Assembly: GCF_022201045.2 (NCBI RefSeq)
Contig: NC_068557.1
Location: 5,952,001 to 6,016,000, forward strand
Reading direction: 5' to 3'
Source: Citrus sinensis
Taxonomy: Eukaryota > Streptophyta > Magnoliopsida > Sapindales > Rutaceae
DNA: 64,000 bases
The notes under the pieces were generated by a model. It was not told the origin of the DNA. It saw only the letters and a program-made list of their open reading frames with translations, and made no database searches. Each line of letters opens with the position of its first letter. Position 1 is the first letter of the stretch. A program made the translations under genes and the position numbers. Of the stretch, positions 1 through 13,800 are shown piece by piece.

Positions 1-304
1 ATTTACTCAATAAACTCACTTTTAAAAATAATTTTTATCAATAAAATACCCCTAAATTAAATTACAATCGTGGACACTAGAGTATAATAAAAAAGAAAAA
101 AAACCAAAATTTTTACTCTTTTAACCCATCTTTATATTCAACATAGTTTTATAGAACCCTAATCAATCAAGAGGTGTGATTCTATAATACTATTCATATG
201 TTTATTTATTTATTTATTTTGCTTTAATGTTGGCATGCCATTCGGGTTGTTCTTTTGGCTCAACGTTCATGGATATGGATGATGGATATGATTTGTTTGA
301 GAAT

Positions 305-546
305 GGCCCCTCACTCAAAATTGTTTAATTTAAATTGATGATTAAATTTCCAATTAATAATCAATTATTGTTTTTTCCCAGATTCTAAAATAATTATTTT
401 TTCTCAGATTCCTCATATTAAATTTTCACACCATCATACAAGATTTTTCTCACCATTATAATATAAGTCAAACAATAATTTCATGATGACGACTATTTTC
501 TCTATACATAATGTTTTGATTCATTTTTCCTTGAGTGAGGGGCCAT
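305..546. repeat. Possible fold-back (MITE-like) element
   Basis: GGCCCCTCACTCAA at the left is mirrored by TTGAGTGAGGGGCC at the right. The sequence just inside the left end (from about 311) and just outside the right end (from about 548) is a direct repeat including CACTCAAAATTG and AATTTCCAATTAATAATCA. The short inverted termini suggest a small DNA element, but no clear target duplication was found. Confidence 0.35.
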
Positions 547-3500
547 TCACTCAAAATTGATTATTAAATTTCCAATTAATAATCACTTTCCAATCTAATG
601 AGTTTAATGAGTAAAATCACTATTATTATAAAAACTAGGTTTAGGAATGGTATATTAGATATTTTAGTGGGTTTACTGAGTAAATTTTAAAATTTTAAAA
701 TTTTAAAATTTAAGAGTAGTAAATAGGTTGATTGAGTAAATTGGTAGGTTCAAATAGCTGCACCCTAAAAATAATAGGATTCTTTTTAAAAGATCGTGTT
801 CAAAGAAGTCCGGCTCGGCTCAATACCGAACTCTAATTTGAATGAGCTTTTATCAGATGAGTCTGAGTAATAGCTTGGCATTATCGATGCACCACTGCCG
901 CAGCATCAAGAGCAATGCGAATATCCAATGAAAAAGTAACAACTACGGCGTCAACGCCTAAAATTGACCCCGTCTTCTCTTTTGCCAAGATCAAAACAAT
1001 TATAACGCGATTTAAATCTATCTTCAATTGATTTTTCTTTCAATTATTTAGATGTCGATTGTCATTCCATCCCATTTGAGACCTATCATTCGAGTTGTGC
1101 CATGATAAAGTTATCTAGATAGGATTTTTACTATTTTCTAATTGTAAGTATAAAAATTGTAATTTAATATTTTTAAAAAAATCTTAATTAACCGATGACG
1201 ATCCATGGTTATCTAAGTTATAATTGAGCTATTAAAAATCTGGTTTCATGTGTGCATTTACTTTCTACATTGTTCATATTGTGCAAGTGCATGATCAAAC
1301 CCTCATTTGTCATATTCATGTATATAAATGTACTCGTATTCAATGTGACAGTATTTGACATTATATATAACCGAATGATACAATGTGTATAATGTAAGGT
1401 CGATATTCTTTACTTCTATCGTGTTAGTGAACTACCACCAAAGCACTAAATTCTTATACGTTTCTTGCTTATCATTTTTTTTTTTATGTCTTGTGCTTTT
1501 TTGGTAATTGAACTCTATGTTCAACTTGAATTATTGTGAAATATATATAGACCATTAAAAAGAACAAACAAAATTCTACCAGCCTTGGCCGAAATCCAGT
1601 ACCCTAAAAAAAAAAATAAAATAAAAAAAAGTATAGTGTATTAGATTTCGTATTTTTCTTAACTTTATTTAGTTCCATTTGCGTGATTTTAAAACATGGA
1701 CGTATGCACTTTAGAAGTTAGAAATATATATATATATAAAACCTTCGCATTCATTATATGGTCCTTACTCCTTAGTCTTATTCGGAAAATTACTGAGCAA
1801 ACTCCAGAGCTAAGTATAGATGTTAAGTATCCGTAACTAGTGTAAAAAGAATTATGGTTAATTTTTCCATTTGGGTTTTGAATTATACTAAAAAAGATAT
1901 CTGATGTTTATCAATTAAAGAATTTAATATTTTACTACTTGGTCAATTTTTCCATTTGAGATCTGAACTGTACTAAAAAAGATATTTGATATTTCGTTAG
2001 TGATCTACATTTGCCCTTAATCTATGGTGTTGTTAATGGTACAAAAAAATATTCTTATTGTGAGAAATACTACAAGTGCCCTTGATTTGTAGTGTTGTTA
2101 ATGGATAGATAAAATTTTCTTGTTGTGAGATTTTTTAATTTTTTTTTTTTTTTTAAATACATGATGTGTATTGCTATTCAATGTAACCATCAATTTACCT
2201 GTATTTATTTTTTTTCCAATGATTGCGCACATAACAAAGTGCTGTTGACTTATTTGGTCATCGTGATATCTTTGACGTGCAAGAGATTTTTCTCCTCCTC
2301 AAGGGGGAGTTTTATAAGAATTTATAGTGGGTGTGATTAGCTTCAATCTATTTCGTACTTAACACGAGACCATGATGGTTCTGGCTTGGGCTACAGCATT
2401 TCTAGCCTGATCTACTTGTAGAATGATGGAGTGTACTTAAAAGGCCTTTTTTACAAACTTGGGTTCAAGGTGGAGCAGCCCGAAGTTAAGTCAAGCTAAG
2501 TCCAATAACGTGCCAACAGCGCAAACCCAAGGCTGTGCTTATACTGTTTTATTGAACGACATTAATGTTATTTGATAACTAAATGCATAATTATAAATTT
2601 GATTTGAGTAAGATTATTGTATATAGCTAGAACTATAAATTCTTTATACATACTGTTTTTATATAATTTGCTATCACTGATATAAGGACGAGGCTACTTG
2701 AATCTACTAAAATACTCAGTAAACCCATAAACAAAATTTAAAAATTTATTTTTTACTTTATGAACCCACCGGTTTGCCCAATATACCCTAGTTAAAATAT
2801 AAATTTTTAATAACTATTAAAATATAATTGAAAAGTGAAACCATCGATGATTTATGTACTGTTAATTTTTGAATGGTTCATAAAACCAAAAAACACCAAA
2901 GAAATTTCTTTTACTGCAAATTCATGGCATGAACTTACTTTTATTTTCGTCAGTTCGATACCTGCAGAGCTGCACCCATGGGCAAGAAGTTGAAAATTTT
3001 GGTAATTTGGCTCACTATCTATCAATCGCAATGCACCGATGATTTGCAACAATTAAATCTTGAAATATGATTATTATACAAAACGAAAATGTACAACAAC
3101 TCATGAATTAGAGTTTTTTTTTTTTTTAGAGAAGATAATTCGGGTTTGTAAGATAGGGTCTTTTTTTAAAAAAATTCTTATCCTGAGGATATTTGAATAA
3201 TAATTTTTTAAATTAAAAAAAAATTAAATATATTTTTGTGAGTTTAAATAACCTCATTCCCAGCATAACTACATGAGCTATGTAGTACTTATTTATTGAG
3301 ATTAATAAACTGCATCAATTTATACAAAATACTGTTTTTTTTTCTTCTTCTTCTTTCTTTTTGACATGTTGTGCTAATGCTGTTTGTTGGCCTAGATGGC
3401 GAATGAAAAATATGATAATATATGCTACCGACAAGCTTAATTATGAACGAACAGTTAATAATTACACCAAAGTTCATATTTTATAATAGGTCTAGAATCT

Positions 3501-5648
3501 TTTCACTCTAATAAGTTTATCTTCAATTATTTATCACTAGTTTAGTTAAATAATGCACGTCAATGTTGAATTGACATCCACGAATATCACCTTTGCACTT
3601 TTAAATCAAATAATCAATGGCCATCAAATGAAGCGAAATAAATGGTTAAACTAATTTATGTTAAACAAATTATTGTTGAATAGAGTGGTGATAGATGATA
3701 TCCCAAATTTTTGGGTTCCCAAGGAATAATCATTATCAAATTATTAAACCGAACCTTACATTCAGGAATGATAAAGATTGAAGACCAATATCTGCAACAT
3801 TAACTCTTGTCATACATAAGCAAGAACAAAAAAAAAAAAAAAAAAAATCATTGAATTATATTAATACATGCAACAGAAAGGCCAAAAATTAAACCCAAAT
3901 GAGGTTGAGAGGAAGATGTAATAGCTTACCTAACTTTCACCAAAAAGAAAACATGCAAAGCATATAATAATATAGGAAAAAACCACATAAAAAATTTTAA
4001 GACTGAATGAACAAATTAAGCCAAAAACTGCATTAAGTTGGTTTTTTGAATGGAACGATTTCAAACGATGCTATTTCAAAGTTTACGCTTTTCTCAGATT
4101 ACCATAAGAGGAATCAAATCTACTGAAGGAATTCAAAGGTATAAGCGTGCCCGGATCAACTTGCCAACACTTGCAGATACATATTCGAGCTAGCGTTTAC
4201 ATTGTCAAAGATATCTAAGTTCATGCTTCATCATTATGTAGGCTGGAGATGTTAGTGCACACGCATTGGCTAGACTATTTCATACACATTCGAAAAAAGA
4301 GGGTAAGAAAAAAAAAAAGGCAAGTCACCTAACAGATGTGAATGAAGTCTATATATATATATATGGGCAAATGAAAAAGCTTGGATAGCCATAACAGTCA
4401 GAGAATAATGCATTGGGCAAGAAAGAATTCCAGGTTGATTCATCTTGGTAAACTGTCTAAGCATTATACTTCTCCTTAACATCATATATCTATGCCACAA
4501 TTATGAAAGGATTGAACAATTTGATCAACATCAGTCACAAGATCAACATAGGAAAGCATACTCTAACTGATCCTTGTTCATAGTTTTGGCAAGGAGTTGA
4601 TTAAATGCCTCACAGAATGAAGGCAGGCATCTAATCAGACAGACAAAAGCATAGAAGTTCTGGAAACAAAACTCTAGAATGATTGAAGACGAAGAAATGG
4701 GAAAATGATATGGAAGCTATATCAGAAACAGCATCAAATGTAAATAGTTATACCAATTTTGTGCGGAGATGATATTCTAGACAGCTTTTACTTCTTAAGG
4801 CACATGAAAGAAAATCTTGAATCCTATAAAGAGTCAAGTACATGAAGATATTATCTGATCAATTTTATCAAAATAACGCCTCCTTACACTCTCTTGAAAC
4901 CTTAGGCAACTTTGCAAGGATCTCCAAATTTTAAATTTATCAAACAAATACTGACAAGCCAATGTCCTAATGGATCAATGAAAATATATACTAGAAAGAA
5001 ACCATAATATTCTTGATAAACTAACTAAAGTCAGCAATTCATCTCTTGACAAATTCAAATGATATATACTGAAAGTTGTACAGCAGTTTCTTAAAACTCT
5101 AGCAAACTTTTAAGCTTGTGATTTGGAGAGTAAAAAGAAAGTATTCCTATGCAGTACAGAAGCATTTCCAAGCCATAACAGTGACCACCACAGGAAAATT
5201 GCTATTCAATTTTTCCTAATAAAGTGTGATGCACGCATCTTCATTCTTCACAATAGTAGGGCTATTCCTACACTCTGATTTAGACAAATAGTAATTCAAA
5301 GTATTTTCTTACTCCTCAAGTATTGGATAAATGTTGAGACAATGACTCTTAGGGAAAGTGAAATAAAATCAAGAGCAGCATTCATAATCAGTGCACTGTT
5401 GGATGTATGAGTCGGTTGTTGTAGTGTCAGTGGCATAGGAAGCAAAAAAATAATAATAATAATTAAAGTTGATATATGATATTGTGGCATTGAGCCATGG
5501 AGAAAAAAATCTTTATTATAAATATCAAACATTTGTTTAAACTTAATTATCCAGTGAACAAAACCAGCACTTCTAACACACAACATGAACAGCTGAAATA
5601 ATTACAACAAACCTAGAAAAAGATCTGTGAGCATATACCCTTTTTTTT

Positions 5649-5666
5649 GGGGGGGGGGGGGGGGGG
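5649..5666. repeat. Poly(G) tract of 18 bases
   Basis: An uninterrupted run of 18 G follows eight T and is followed by six T. Long G runs are rare in AT-rich plant DNA. This may be a true homopolymer or a sequencing/assembly artefact. It lies about 50 bp beyond the stop codon of the minus-strand F-box gene, within its likely 3' untranslated region. Confidence 0.9.
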
Positions 5667-5714
5667 TTTTTTAATATAATTTACTCAGAAATCATATTTT
5701 CACTCTTCCAGCAA

Positions 5715-7166
5715 TCAAACGACAACCTCAATAAATTTTTGCAACGCCCATGTCCTCACAACATCAGAAAGCTTGTTTTCATCTACCTCTACACGTCTCA
5801 ACTGTGGAGAATTTAGAACAAACAACTCAACAGCCTCAGCCCCAACCCGACAACAATGCATGATATCAACAGTCTGCAACCTCTTGCAACTCTTTGACAT
5901 TGAAACCACTGCCATACTTGTGAGCCCTTTGCACCCTCTCAACTTCAATTCAGTCAGGTAATTGCTAGAAACTAACATCGCCATGAACTCTTTATCAAGC
6001 AACATTTCGTTATAAGACAAGTCCAATTTCCTCAACTGCTTCAAATTTTGTCCAAGTGAAGCCAGCAAACCCGGTTCCCTATCAACAACGTCACAATTTA
6101 TGAGTGCCAATTCCTCAAGCCCTGAACTCATAGCAACTCCAAGAGCCTTTAGGCCATCGCCGGAAACAAGACAACAACTTTGAAGCCTAAGAACTGATAA
6201 ACCCCTGAATTTCACTGCAACAGCTGAAAGATGAACGTTGTTGAGGTCTAAGGGCAACCGAAGATCGAGTTTTTGCAAATTACACCTGCAGTGGCTTATA
6301 AATTGAAGCAAACCCTCTCTACTACAACCATCATATACCAATAGAGAATTCAAAGAATCACAATTCTCAGCCAAATTCAATAACACCACATCAACTATAC
6401 TCCTGCAAGTCCTTAGCTTAACTTCCTCTAGACCCTGCGAGCACTTGACAAAATTTGCAAATGATCCTCCATCTCCAATACCTGAACAGCTTTTTAGCTG
6501 CAACTTTTTAAGCCTTTTACAGCTCCTCCACAGCCAACCAACACCCGTATCCTCTGATCGAATCCCGGATAAACAAAGACTCTCCAAACCCAATACTGTA
6601 TCAATTTCTTCATTCGAACACAACCCAGTTTCTCCATAACGTCGAAAAACTTCATTTTCAACCTCATCAGCATCACAAGCATAAACAGACAATTCCTTTA
6701 AACAAGAAAAAGAAGCAACCCAGTTGAAATAAAGAGGCCTAGAGAGAGAAACTGTAAGAGAAGTGAGATGATTACAGGCTTCAGAAAGGGATAACAAAGA
6801 AGATACAGAGACAGGACCAGCGGAGAAACGGAGGTGTTTGAGATTGGAACAAGAAGATGAGACTACAAAGAGTAGACGGTCAAAGAAACTGGGGTTGCTT
6901 CTAGAGGATGTTGTTGCTGTTGACTCAGAAGATGATAAGGCAACAGAAAGAGAGGAAACAAAAGGGTAGTTAGATAAAAGAGATGACACGGAAAATACCA
7001 TTGAATTGTCAGGGATGATTCTGAGAGAAAGAGAGGTTTTTGAAGCTCTGTAAAGATTAAGCCAACGCTTAGAAACCAAACAAACTGATAAAGATGATGA
7101 TGATGGCGTTGTGGGTAATTTTGTGAATATTTCTTGAAGCAGCTCATCACACAACATGTTCTCCAT
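5715..7166 (-). CDS. F-box/LRR-repeat (RNI-like) protein
   Basis: An intronless gene of 483 residues, predicted to be the substrate-recognition subunit of an SCF (SKP1-cullin-F-box) ubiquitin ligase. The N-terminus (about residues 1-45) reads as an F-box with CDELLQEIFTKLP and CLVSKRWLNL. It is followed by degenerate leucine-rich repeats of the cysteine-containing RNI type, with repeated pieces such as LKKLQLKSCSGIGDGG, LEELALINCDVV and LTELKLRGCKGLTS. The start was placed at the ATG of MENML because the upstream in-frame extension has no ATG and runs through a poly-lysine tract encoded by an A run. The family assignment is firm. The exact orthologue and target protein are not identifiable from sequence. 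No intron, frameshift or missing F-box core residue was seen. Confidence 0.9.
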   Translation of the reverse strand: MENMLCDELLQEIFTKLPTTPSSSSLSVCLVSKRWLNLYRASKTSLSLRIIPDNSMVFSVSSLLSNYPFVSSLSVALSSSESTATTSSRSNPSFFDRLLFVVSSSCSNLKHLRFSAGPVSVSSLLSLSEACNHLTSLTVSLSRPLYFNWVASFSCLKELSVYACDADEVENEVFRRYGETGLCSNEEIDTVLGLESLCLSGIRSEDTGVGWLWRSCKRLKKLQLKSCSGIGDGGSFANFVKCSQGLEEVKLRTCRSIVDVVLLNLAENCDSLNSLLVYDGCSREGLLQFISHCRCNLQKLDLRLPLDLNNVHLSAVAVKFRGLSVLRLQSCCLVSGDGLKALGVAMSSGLEELALINCDVVDREPGLLASLGQNLKQLRKLDLSYNEMLLDKEFMAMLVSSNYLTELKLRGCKGLTSMAVVSMSKSCKRLQTVDIMHCCRVGAEAVELFVLNSPQLRRVEVDENKLSDVVRTWALQKFIEVVV

Positions 7167-7791
7167 TTTTTTTTTTTTTCCAACTCTATCTTCTTCAATT
7201 TCTAACACGTCTCTCAATTCTGCGCTTCAAATAGTTAGCTTTTGGGAGTGTTTGAGTTTGGGTTCCTAATAACTACTGGTTCTTGTTAGGACAGAGAAAA
7301 TGAATGTGATTAGGTAGAGATATTGAGAAGAATAGAAAGTGGAGGTGGCATTATATTTAAGTTGCTCCTTTAAACGCTGTTTCAGGAGCGTGTATGTCAC
7401 TTTCTTATTACAGTAAAAGAGTACAAGGAATGTTAATGGGATGGGGCCAAAAGCTTTAAGCTTTCCCTCTAATAGATGCAAAAGCCATATTCTTAAGCAA
7501 CTTGTGGATCAAAACAAACGAAGCCATTTCCACCGAATCCCATCTTCTCTAGGCACAATTTAAATTTGTCGCTACTCCTTTTGGGTAATTTACTCAAACA
7601 GTTGGCAGGTGCATTTCTTGTTTTCCAATAAATAAACAAGTGTTACGGTTAATAATGGTGTATTTAGGCGTGTGATTTCACAAACTGTTTACGCGAGTTT
7701 GAGAACCATGCTTTGTTTGCTCGTGTCCAAAATCCATAAGCGGCCACTACGTCACCTCTTACTAAATTTTTATACACCTCAAATAAATAAA
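7167..7791. promoter_or_regulatory. Upstream region of the F-box/LRR gene
   Basis: This is the 5' flank of the minus-strand F-box gene and it reaches a fold-back transposon about 625 bp upstream of the start codon. No unambiguous TATA element could be assigned. The small open frames here look fortuitous. Confidence 0.4.
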
Positions 7792-8236
7792 GGGTTAATT
7801 TTGTCCTGCCCCCAACTGTTTCAACATTTTTCGCCACACACTCATATGTTTCGAAAATACTCACTCCACATTCAATTCCGTTAATTTGACCGTTATGTTT
7901 AACGGAGCTATTTGAAATTTAAGTAAATGTCCAAAATACCCCTTATCTTGAATTAGAGAAAAATAAAATGAGATAAAATATTAATTTAATAATTAATGTT
8001 TACATTAAAAAAATTTATTTAAAGGTAATTAATAATAATTTCATCAATTAAATTATCAAATAAATTTAATTTATCATCATCAAATAATATTTAGGATATG
8101 AATTTTCAAATTTACCCTTTGACCGTTAGAATAAACGGTCAAATTAACGGAATTGGGTGTGGAGTGAATATTTTCGAAACATATGGGTGTGTGGTGAAAA
8201 ATGTTGAAACAATTGGGTGCAGGACAAAATTATCCC
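7792..8236. mobile_element. MULE-type fold-back MITE with 9-bp TSD
   Basis: The left end GGGTTAATTTTGTCCTG and the right end (reverse complement GGGATAATTTTGTCCTG) begin long terminal inverted repeats of roughly 110 bp. Both arms contain motifs such as CAACATTTTTC, CATATG, TTTCGAAAAT and TTCCGTTAATTTGACCGTT. The element is flanked on both sides by the identical 9-bp direct repeat ATAAATAAA (7783-7791 and 8237-8245). Nine-base target duplications and long inverted ends are hallmarks of Mutator-like elements. The AT-rich interior has no coding capacity, so it is non-autonomous. Confidence 0.85.
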
Positions 8237-9829
8237 ATAAATAAACTGGTAAATAAAATTCTAAATAAGAGAAAAAATTTCAGCAATCCAAAAGGCAAAA
8301 GATACGCCGCCCTGTATTTTAAGGTTCCCACATTCGCAAAATGATCCTTCAATTATTGGATGGATGGGGAGACGTGGTTGCTCAGCAATACTTATCCTCA
8401 ACAACTCTCGCTCCAAGCATAGTGGTGAGTCGCTGCCTTCACCATGTTGAGGGTGGCTATTTGAGTTCCATAGGGTTCAATTCAAATTGGAACCTCTATT
8501 AGACGCAGATTTTTTAACTCAGCTGATAAATTATTGGGCTAAACTATACATACATACATACATCCATACATACATCCATACGTATATACAGTAATGAGTA
8601 ATATATAATAATATATCAATGCATAATCTTCTCAAAGAAACCCCGGGAAGCTTTTGGGATCCACGCTGTCACAAAACTTCTGAATTATGTGAATTCGATA
8701 CACATCACATGGTGGGTCACTCGGTTTGTTTCAAGTATCCAAATCTAAAGGAACGGTGCATGGATGTACTACAAAATCTAGTAAGATTCATACCCATTGT
8801 CGTTTTATCAAATCTTCCACAAGTTTTCAGCCGCACATTCATCCATCATTCTATTTACTTATTTAGCCTCTGCCACTTACGTTTGTCTATCTATGTTATT
8901 GAAGAAAACAAGGGCACGAGTTGCATGACACTGCTAACTCGCTCAATTGAGAGACCAGTTCCGTCTGTGTTTTTGCTTAACACGCACTCAGTGGTGTTGC
9001 CGAGATCAAAGTACCACAGCCACAGGTTGATTGAGATTCGAGAGAGCATATAAACCATCGATCTATAGCCTCATATGGCCACTAACATCAGTGTAAAACG
9101 ATGCCAACAAATACAATGAGATTGTTAGTTAAGTGCATAATCTACATCAGCAAGGCACCTGGTCCTCATCAATCTCTTTCTTCTACTTCAATAATCTTTT
9201 AATGACATTTTTCTAAGCAAATTCCTTTAATAACAGCATCCCACAAGAAAGCAAAGGGGCATCTTTGTTTGATTCCCTTTTGTCTGAAGAAAGCCTGTCT
9301 ATATTCCCGTACTCTATACAGGAGAAAAGTTAAATATTTTGTCTTCTTCGACCTGCCACAGCATGTCATGCAAGCAGACATGCACACGAGTATATATGCC
9401 TAAGACAAATTCTATTTGAAGCATTGGTATAGCTATGACTTTGTTGGGCCCTTGATCTGATTATATGAGACACTTGAAGCTACACAGTCACACTAAGATC
9501 GTGCAGCTGAAGCAAATATATCAGATGATTAGGAATGCTAAATTTATGTCTTCCAGCCTGTAGTGTTTCATCATTCATAATCCCGAGCTTCAACTGGCTC
9601 TAGCCACTTGAAAGTCCCCTATTTTAAAATCTAATGATTGATAAATAATGGCCTCCATAGATAAACTTATCAAATCCTGATAAGACCTTTATCTCTGTAT
9701 GCAGCTCAGATCTATCTATCAGACAGAAAATGAGGTGCAAAGACATTAGATCGAGTTAAAATGCTCTGGATCTTTTGATTTGCAGGTCTAGTCAATCACT
9801 AATGTACAGAAAAAATTGACTAAGACGGG
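8237..9829. other. Intergenic stretch with a TACA microsatellite
   Basis: This lies between the fold-back element and the 3' end of GPAA1. It contains a TACA/TCCA tandem stretch at about 8548-8583. A 144-codon open frame starting near 8619 has no recognisable domain and unconvincing composition. No gene is supported. Confidence 0.5.
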
Positions 9830-10826
9830 TTAACAAGGATGAAGTAAAATTTGAACACATAATACCCAGCAAGGTAGGTGGACCATACCTATGTAGAGGT
9901 AAGTAGCACTATTCCACGCCCAAAGGGATTCAACCCAATTCCAGAAATCGCCAGCATTAATGCCACTGAAACCTTCAATCACACCCTTAAACACAAAAAA
10001 TGTAGCTGGAGGGAAAGTGATAACCCCTAGAACCAGATTGCAAATCATCCTCAAAATACTTCTCAAACTCTGGCCCCTCACATCAAGTTTCAGTGGGTGA
10101 GCCATCAAAGCCATTGGGACCATCAGTAGAGCCCCGATTTCTGCAGTAGCAAAATTGATGACAGACATCAGACCCAAGCCAATGAAGAAAGAAGAGATAG
10201 TTGCTGATTTCAAGGTAGCCCATTCTCCTTGAGGAAGCCCATAGATATGTGAAGATGGCGAAACCAAAATCCAGCGCAAGATTTCAAGGCTCAGAATTGA
10301 AAGCAGAATCCAGACTGAAAAGTTGGTAGTTGGGTCACTATCAGGTATTTGGGAGATGAAGTATGGGAGTAAGGAAACAGTAGCTCCCCAGAAGTGAACT
10401 ACAAACACTGTTTTCACAGAATTAAGCCATTTCCATGATTGGAGTACACTCCCAAGCTCGTTAGAAGTAGCAGATTTGTCTTTCTCCGAAGTAGGATTCA
10501 GATCAAGAGTCTTAGCATAGAGAGAAGCTGCAACCACAGGAAGTGGTGCTACAAGGAGAGCGAAAGCAATCATATAGACTCCCACTGAAACAAACTTACT
10601 AGGAGATGTCAAAAGGTAAAGGAAGAATGACTGGTGAAACTTCTCAAGCAGGTTATTTACTGATCGAATAACTCCTTCAATCAACCTGAATCAAGCAATG
10701 GAAATTTTTAAATACAATGGCAGGAAAAAGAGTGATTCTTCAACTTTAAGATAACATTATAGAATCCACGTCACAGAAGTGAAAAACAAAAACAAGAACT
10801 ACATTATATGGAGCATTTGACCTTTT

Positions 10827-10858
<32 letters not shown>

Positions 10859-13800
10859 CTTCCTGAATTGTAAGAACTCTGAATGTTTCAGAAGTAATGA
10901 ACATTTATTTGTTACAAAAACAACCAAATGGATAGTTACATCAAATTTGTTCTGATGCCAAAACTTCTACCTTGATTTAGTTCACACTGTAAATTGCACT
11001 ATATTGTTTCTTGAAGTTGAACTCTCTAAAATACATGGATATTAACAAAAACTACACTCCTTGATTAAAATTTTTTGTTTTTTATATCCTATAAAACCTT
11101 CAAGCTGCTTAGAGAACTCTTGTTTGATTTGTATGATATGTTTCACAAGAGAAGGGCATCTGACCAGGACTCAGCAAAAAGCAAATAGTATTTTTCTCTT
11201 TCAAAGAAATCAATTATATTTATCAAATAACCCTGACTACCCAGGCTAAAGCAAAGAAGTAACAGCACATATTAGAGTCATTTGAAAAAAAAAAAGGAAA
11301 AAGAAATAAGAGGAACACCACACAGATAAAAGCCAAGTAGCAGAAACTATTAACATTAATAATAATAATAATTAAAAAAAAGTTTACGGACAATCAGATG
11401 ATATAAAGCATACGAGTTATCATACATCCACAGACCTTTTCGTGTGATGACATAAACCAATCCCAGGCTCAAAAGTCCCTTTGGTAATTGAAATAAGAAA
11501 TGAAACAATTTTTTGAACTTGGGTAAACAAGGGAAAAATCCCAAATAATCATGGAGACTGTATTGTTTAAAAGTAATACCACCTATGTTTCAAAAGTGAA
11601 AAAGGGTAATACCACCTAGCAAGCCATTTATTCTGTACGCCAGAAAGCATTCATCAGTGTAAACCAAATAAAGAGAAAAATAAGAAGAGATCTCAAAGTG
11701 ACTAACCGGCCACCATGAAGAAGGAAGTCATTTCGCCTGTCCAGCCTGTCAAAAGAAATTCTCAAAGAAAATTCCAAAGTGATTGCATCAACTTGGTAAT
11801 CACGGAAAGCACCATGAGGGCCAGTGGGAACACCAAGTGCCTAACAGCAGAGGCAAATATATGCATTAACTAACAACACACCAATGGTCAAATAAGTATA
11901 CAAGAACTCCAATCCCATAACTATGGAGAAGTTTGGACACACACAGCATTTGATACCAAAATGAAAAAGGGTAACACATTGCCAGCAAAGACCAACTTCC
12001 CCAGATACAGTATGAGTGTGTGTGAGAGAGAGAGCTAAATGAAGAACGATTAATTTAACCACTAGAGAAAAAACCACCTGATGATATAATGAACTTGCAA
12101 GTGTAGCAGCACCTTCAACATAATCCGCAGCTGAGATACCGAGCTTCCAATCAGGATTTAAGGTTTTCACCATTTTTCCCAGTGATTCAAATACTTCACC
12201 CAAGCTCTTCACCCATTTGGAATTAAGTAGCCAATGAAATTGTTCCACCTTTACTCGCAAACCTTGCCTATGAACAGCCAAATAATGGACAATGTTGATG
12301 AGGTCCAAATTTGGCATCTGGCCATTGGATGCCTCGGCATAAATGCCAAGAGTGTCCTCATTTTCATTTCCATAAGCAACTCCTAACACCAGGGCAGCTG
12401 CCATAGTCCCAGAGCGTCTAATACCGTATGATATCTTCGATTCAAAATTATTATTGCCAACATGACAAGTTTCAGTATTTAGTGAGTCCAAATTACTGAA
12501 TGCTGGAGTATGATAATCTCTGAGCCAAGCAGCAACAGGGGCATATTCTCCATACTGAGAATCAGCCACGAGCCATATAATATCTTTGGCCAGCCATGTA
12601 ACTCGGGTAAGCAAGGAAAATACAGAGTATGCAATGCCCAAGGATAAAGTCTCCCGCACACCACCCTTCACAGCATTATAAGGAGTCACCAATACAATAG
12701 CTTCCTTCCCGTCCCCACGTGGAGCTCTTATGATTCCAACAGTGTTGATGCCATACAATGAACGAGTAGAGTTCTCTTGCATTACCCCAGAATCAGGGCC
12801 AGAGAAAAAGTGCAATGGATGAAATTGATTTAGTTGAGGATGGAATTTGTGATTATTAACTTGAGCACCCAAGTTGGACATGTACTTGGCTACGATTCCA
12901 TGACTTTCTCTGTCAAAAAATGCAATGGTTTAAACACAGAATGGCGTCACAGCCTTTCCTTTCATTTGGTAGTTTAAGTGTAATGGTATAGGTTGGCATT
13001 AAAACTATGATTTCACAGGACAAAAACAGAAAGAAGATAAGAGGTCAAAATCTAGAGAAGTGAAGACCAGCACATAATACACCTATCCAAAATGCAACTT
13101 GTTTAAAATCCTAAAACATAATCTGTAGCCAGTTGCATAACATGTAAGGTATCCGCTGTAAGGAAAGATAAAACAACAAGAAGAAATTATATTTGTTCAA
13201 CTAAATGTCAGGGCCATTCCCTCATTGTCTTGACAAACTAATCAAGTCATCATCACTTAAAACTCTCCAAGGTACTCAACCTCATCCCTTGCTCTTTGTA
13301 GTTTCATCTGAACACTAAATAAACAAGAACAAGACCCGCAGATCTGTGAAACTAGTTTAAGCAGCCTTTTTGGTCAGCTAACTCCCTTCACTTAAAGCCT
13401 AACACCTTTCAAACAAGTGTGGACCCAGAAAATCAACCTTTTTAATTCTTCAGCAACTTAAGTTATGAGAGAAGTGAAGCAAAATGGTTTTGGATGGACT
13501 TTAATATCTTATCTCTAGTTTGGATATTGCTAGAAATGAAGAGAAGCTAATGGAAAGATAATCGTGATTCTTCCATAAAGTGATAATTCCTTATGTTTCA
13601 TTTGCTCTAAGAGTTAAACTTTGATATTTAAAAAAAAGAAAAAAAGAAAAAATAGCTTAACTAGAAGATACTTCTAATTTCCCTCACTTGAGAATTGGAA
13701 AAAGAGAAATGTTAGACCTTCTGCCATTTCACTTCTGTTCTCTCCATTTTTCCTCAATCCAAACCCGAGAAATCATTGCCACAAATATTACACAAATATT

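Larger units (their letters stand above)
1..5714. other. Gene-poor AT-rich intergenic stretch
   Basis: No coding region is supportable here. Short open frames are low-complexity and resemble no family I recognise. The stretch has many A/T runs, a possible short fold-back element at about 305-546, and an unusual 18-base G run at 5649-5666 just beyond the 3' end of the F-box gene. Terminal bases 1-60 and 660-760 carry similar inverted AT-rich motifs containing ATTTACTCA, probably old MITE debris. Confidence 0.6.

Noticed and set aside
8619..9053. 144-codon plus-strand open frame
   Set aside because: No domain or conserved motif, irregular composition, and no promoter or splice context. Probably chance.
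12479..12664. Minus-strand frame inside a GPAA1 exon
   Set aside because: It is an out-of-frame shadow of the GPAA1 coding exon.
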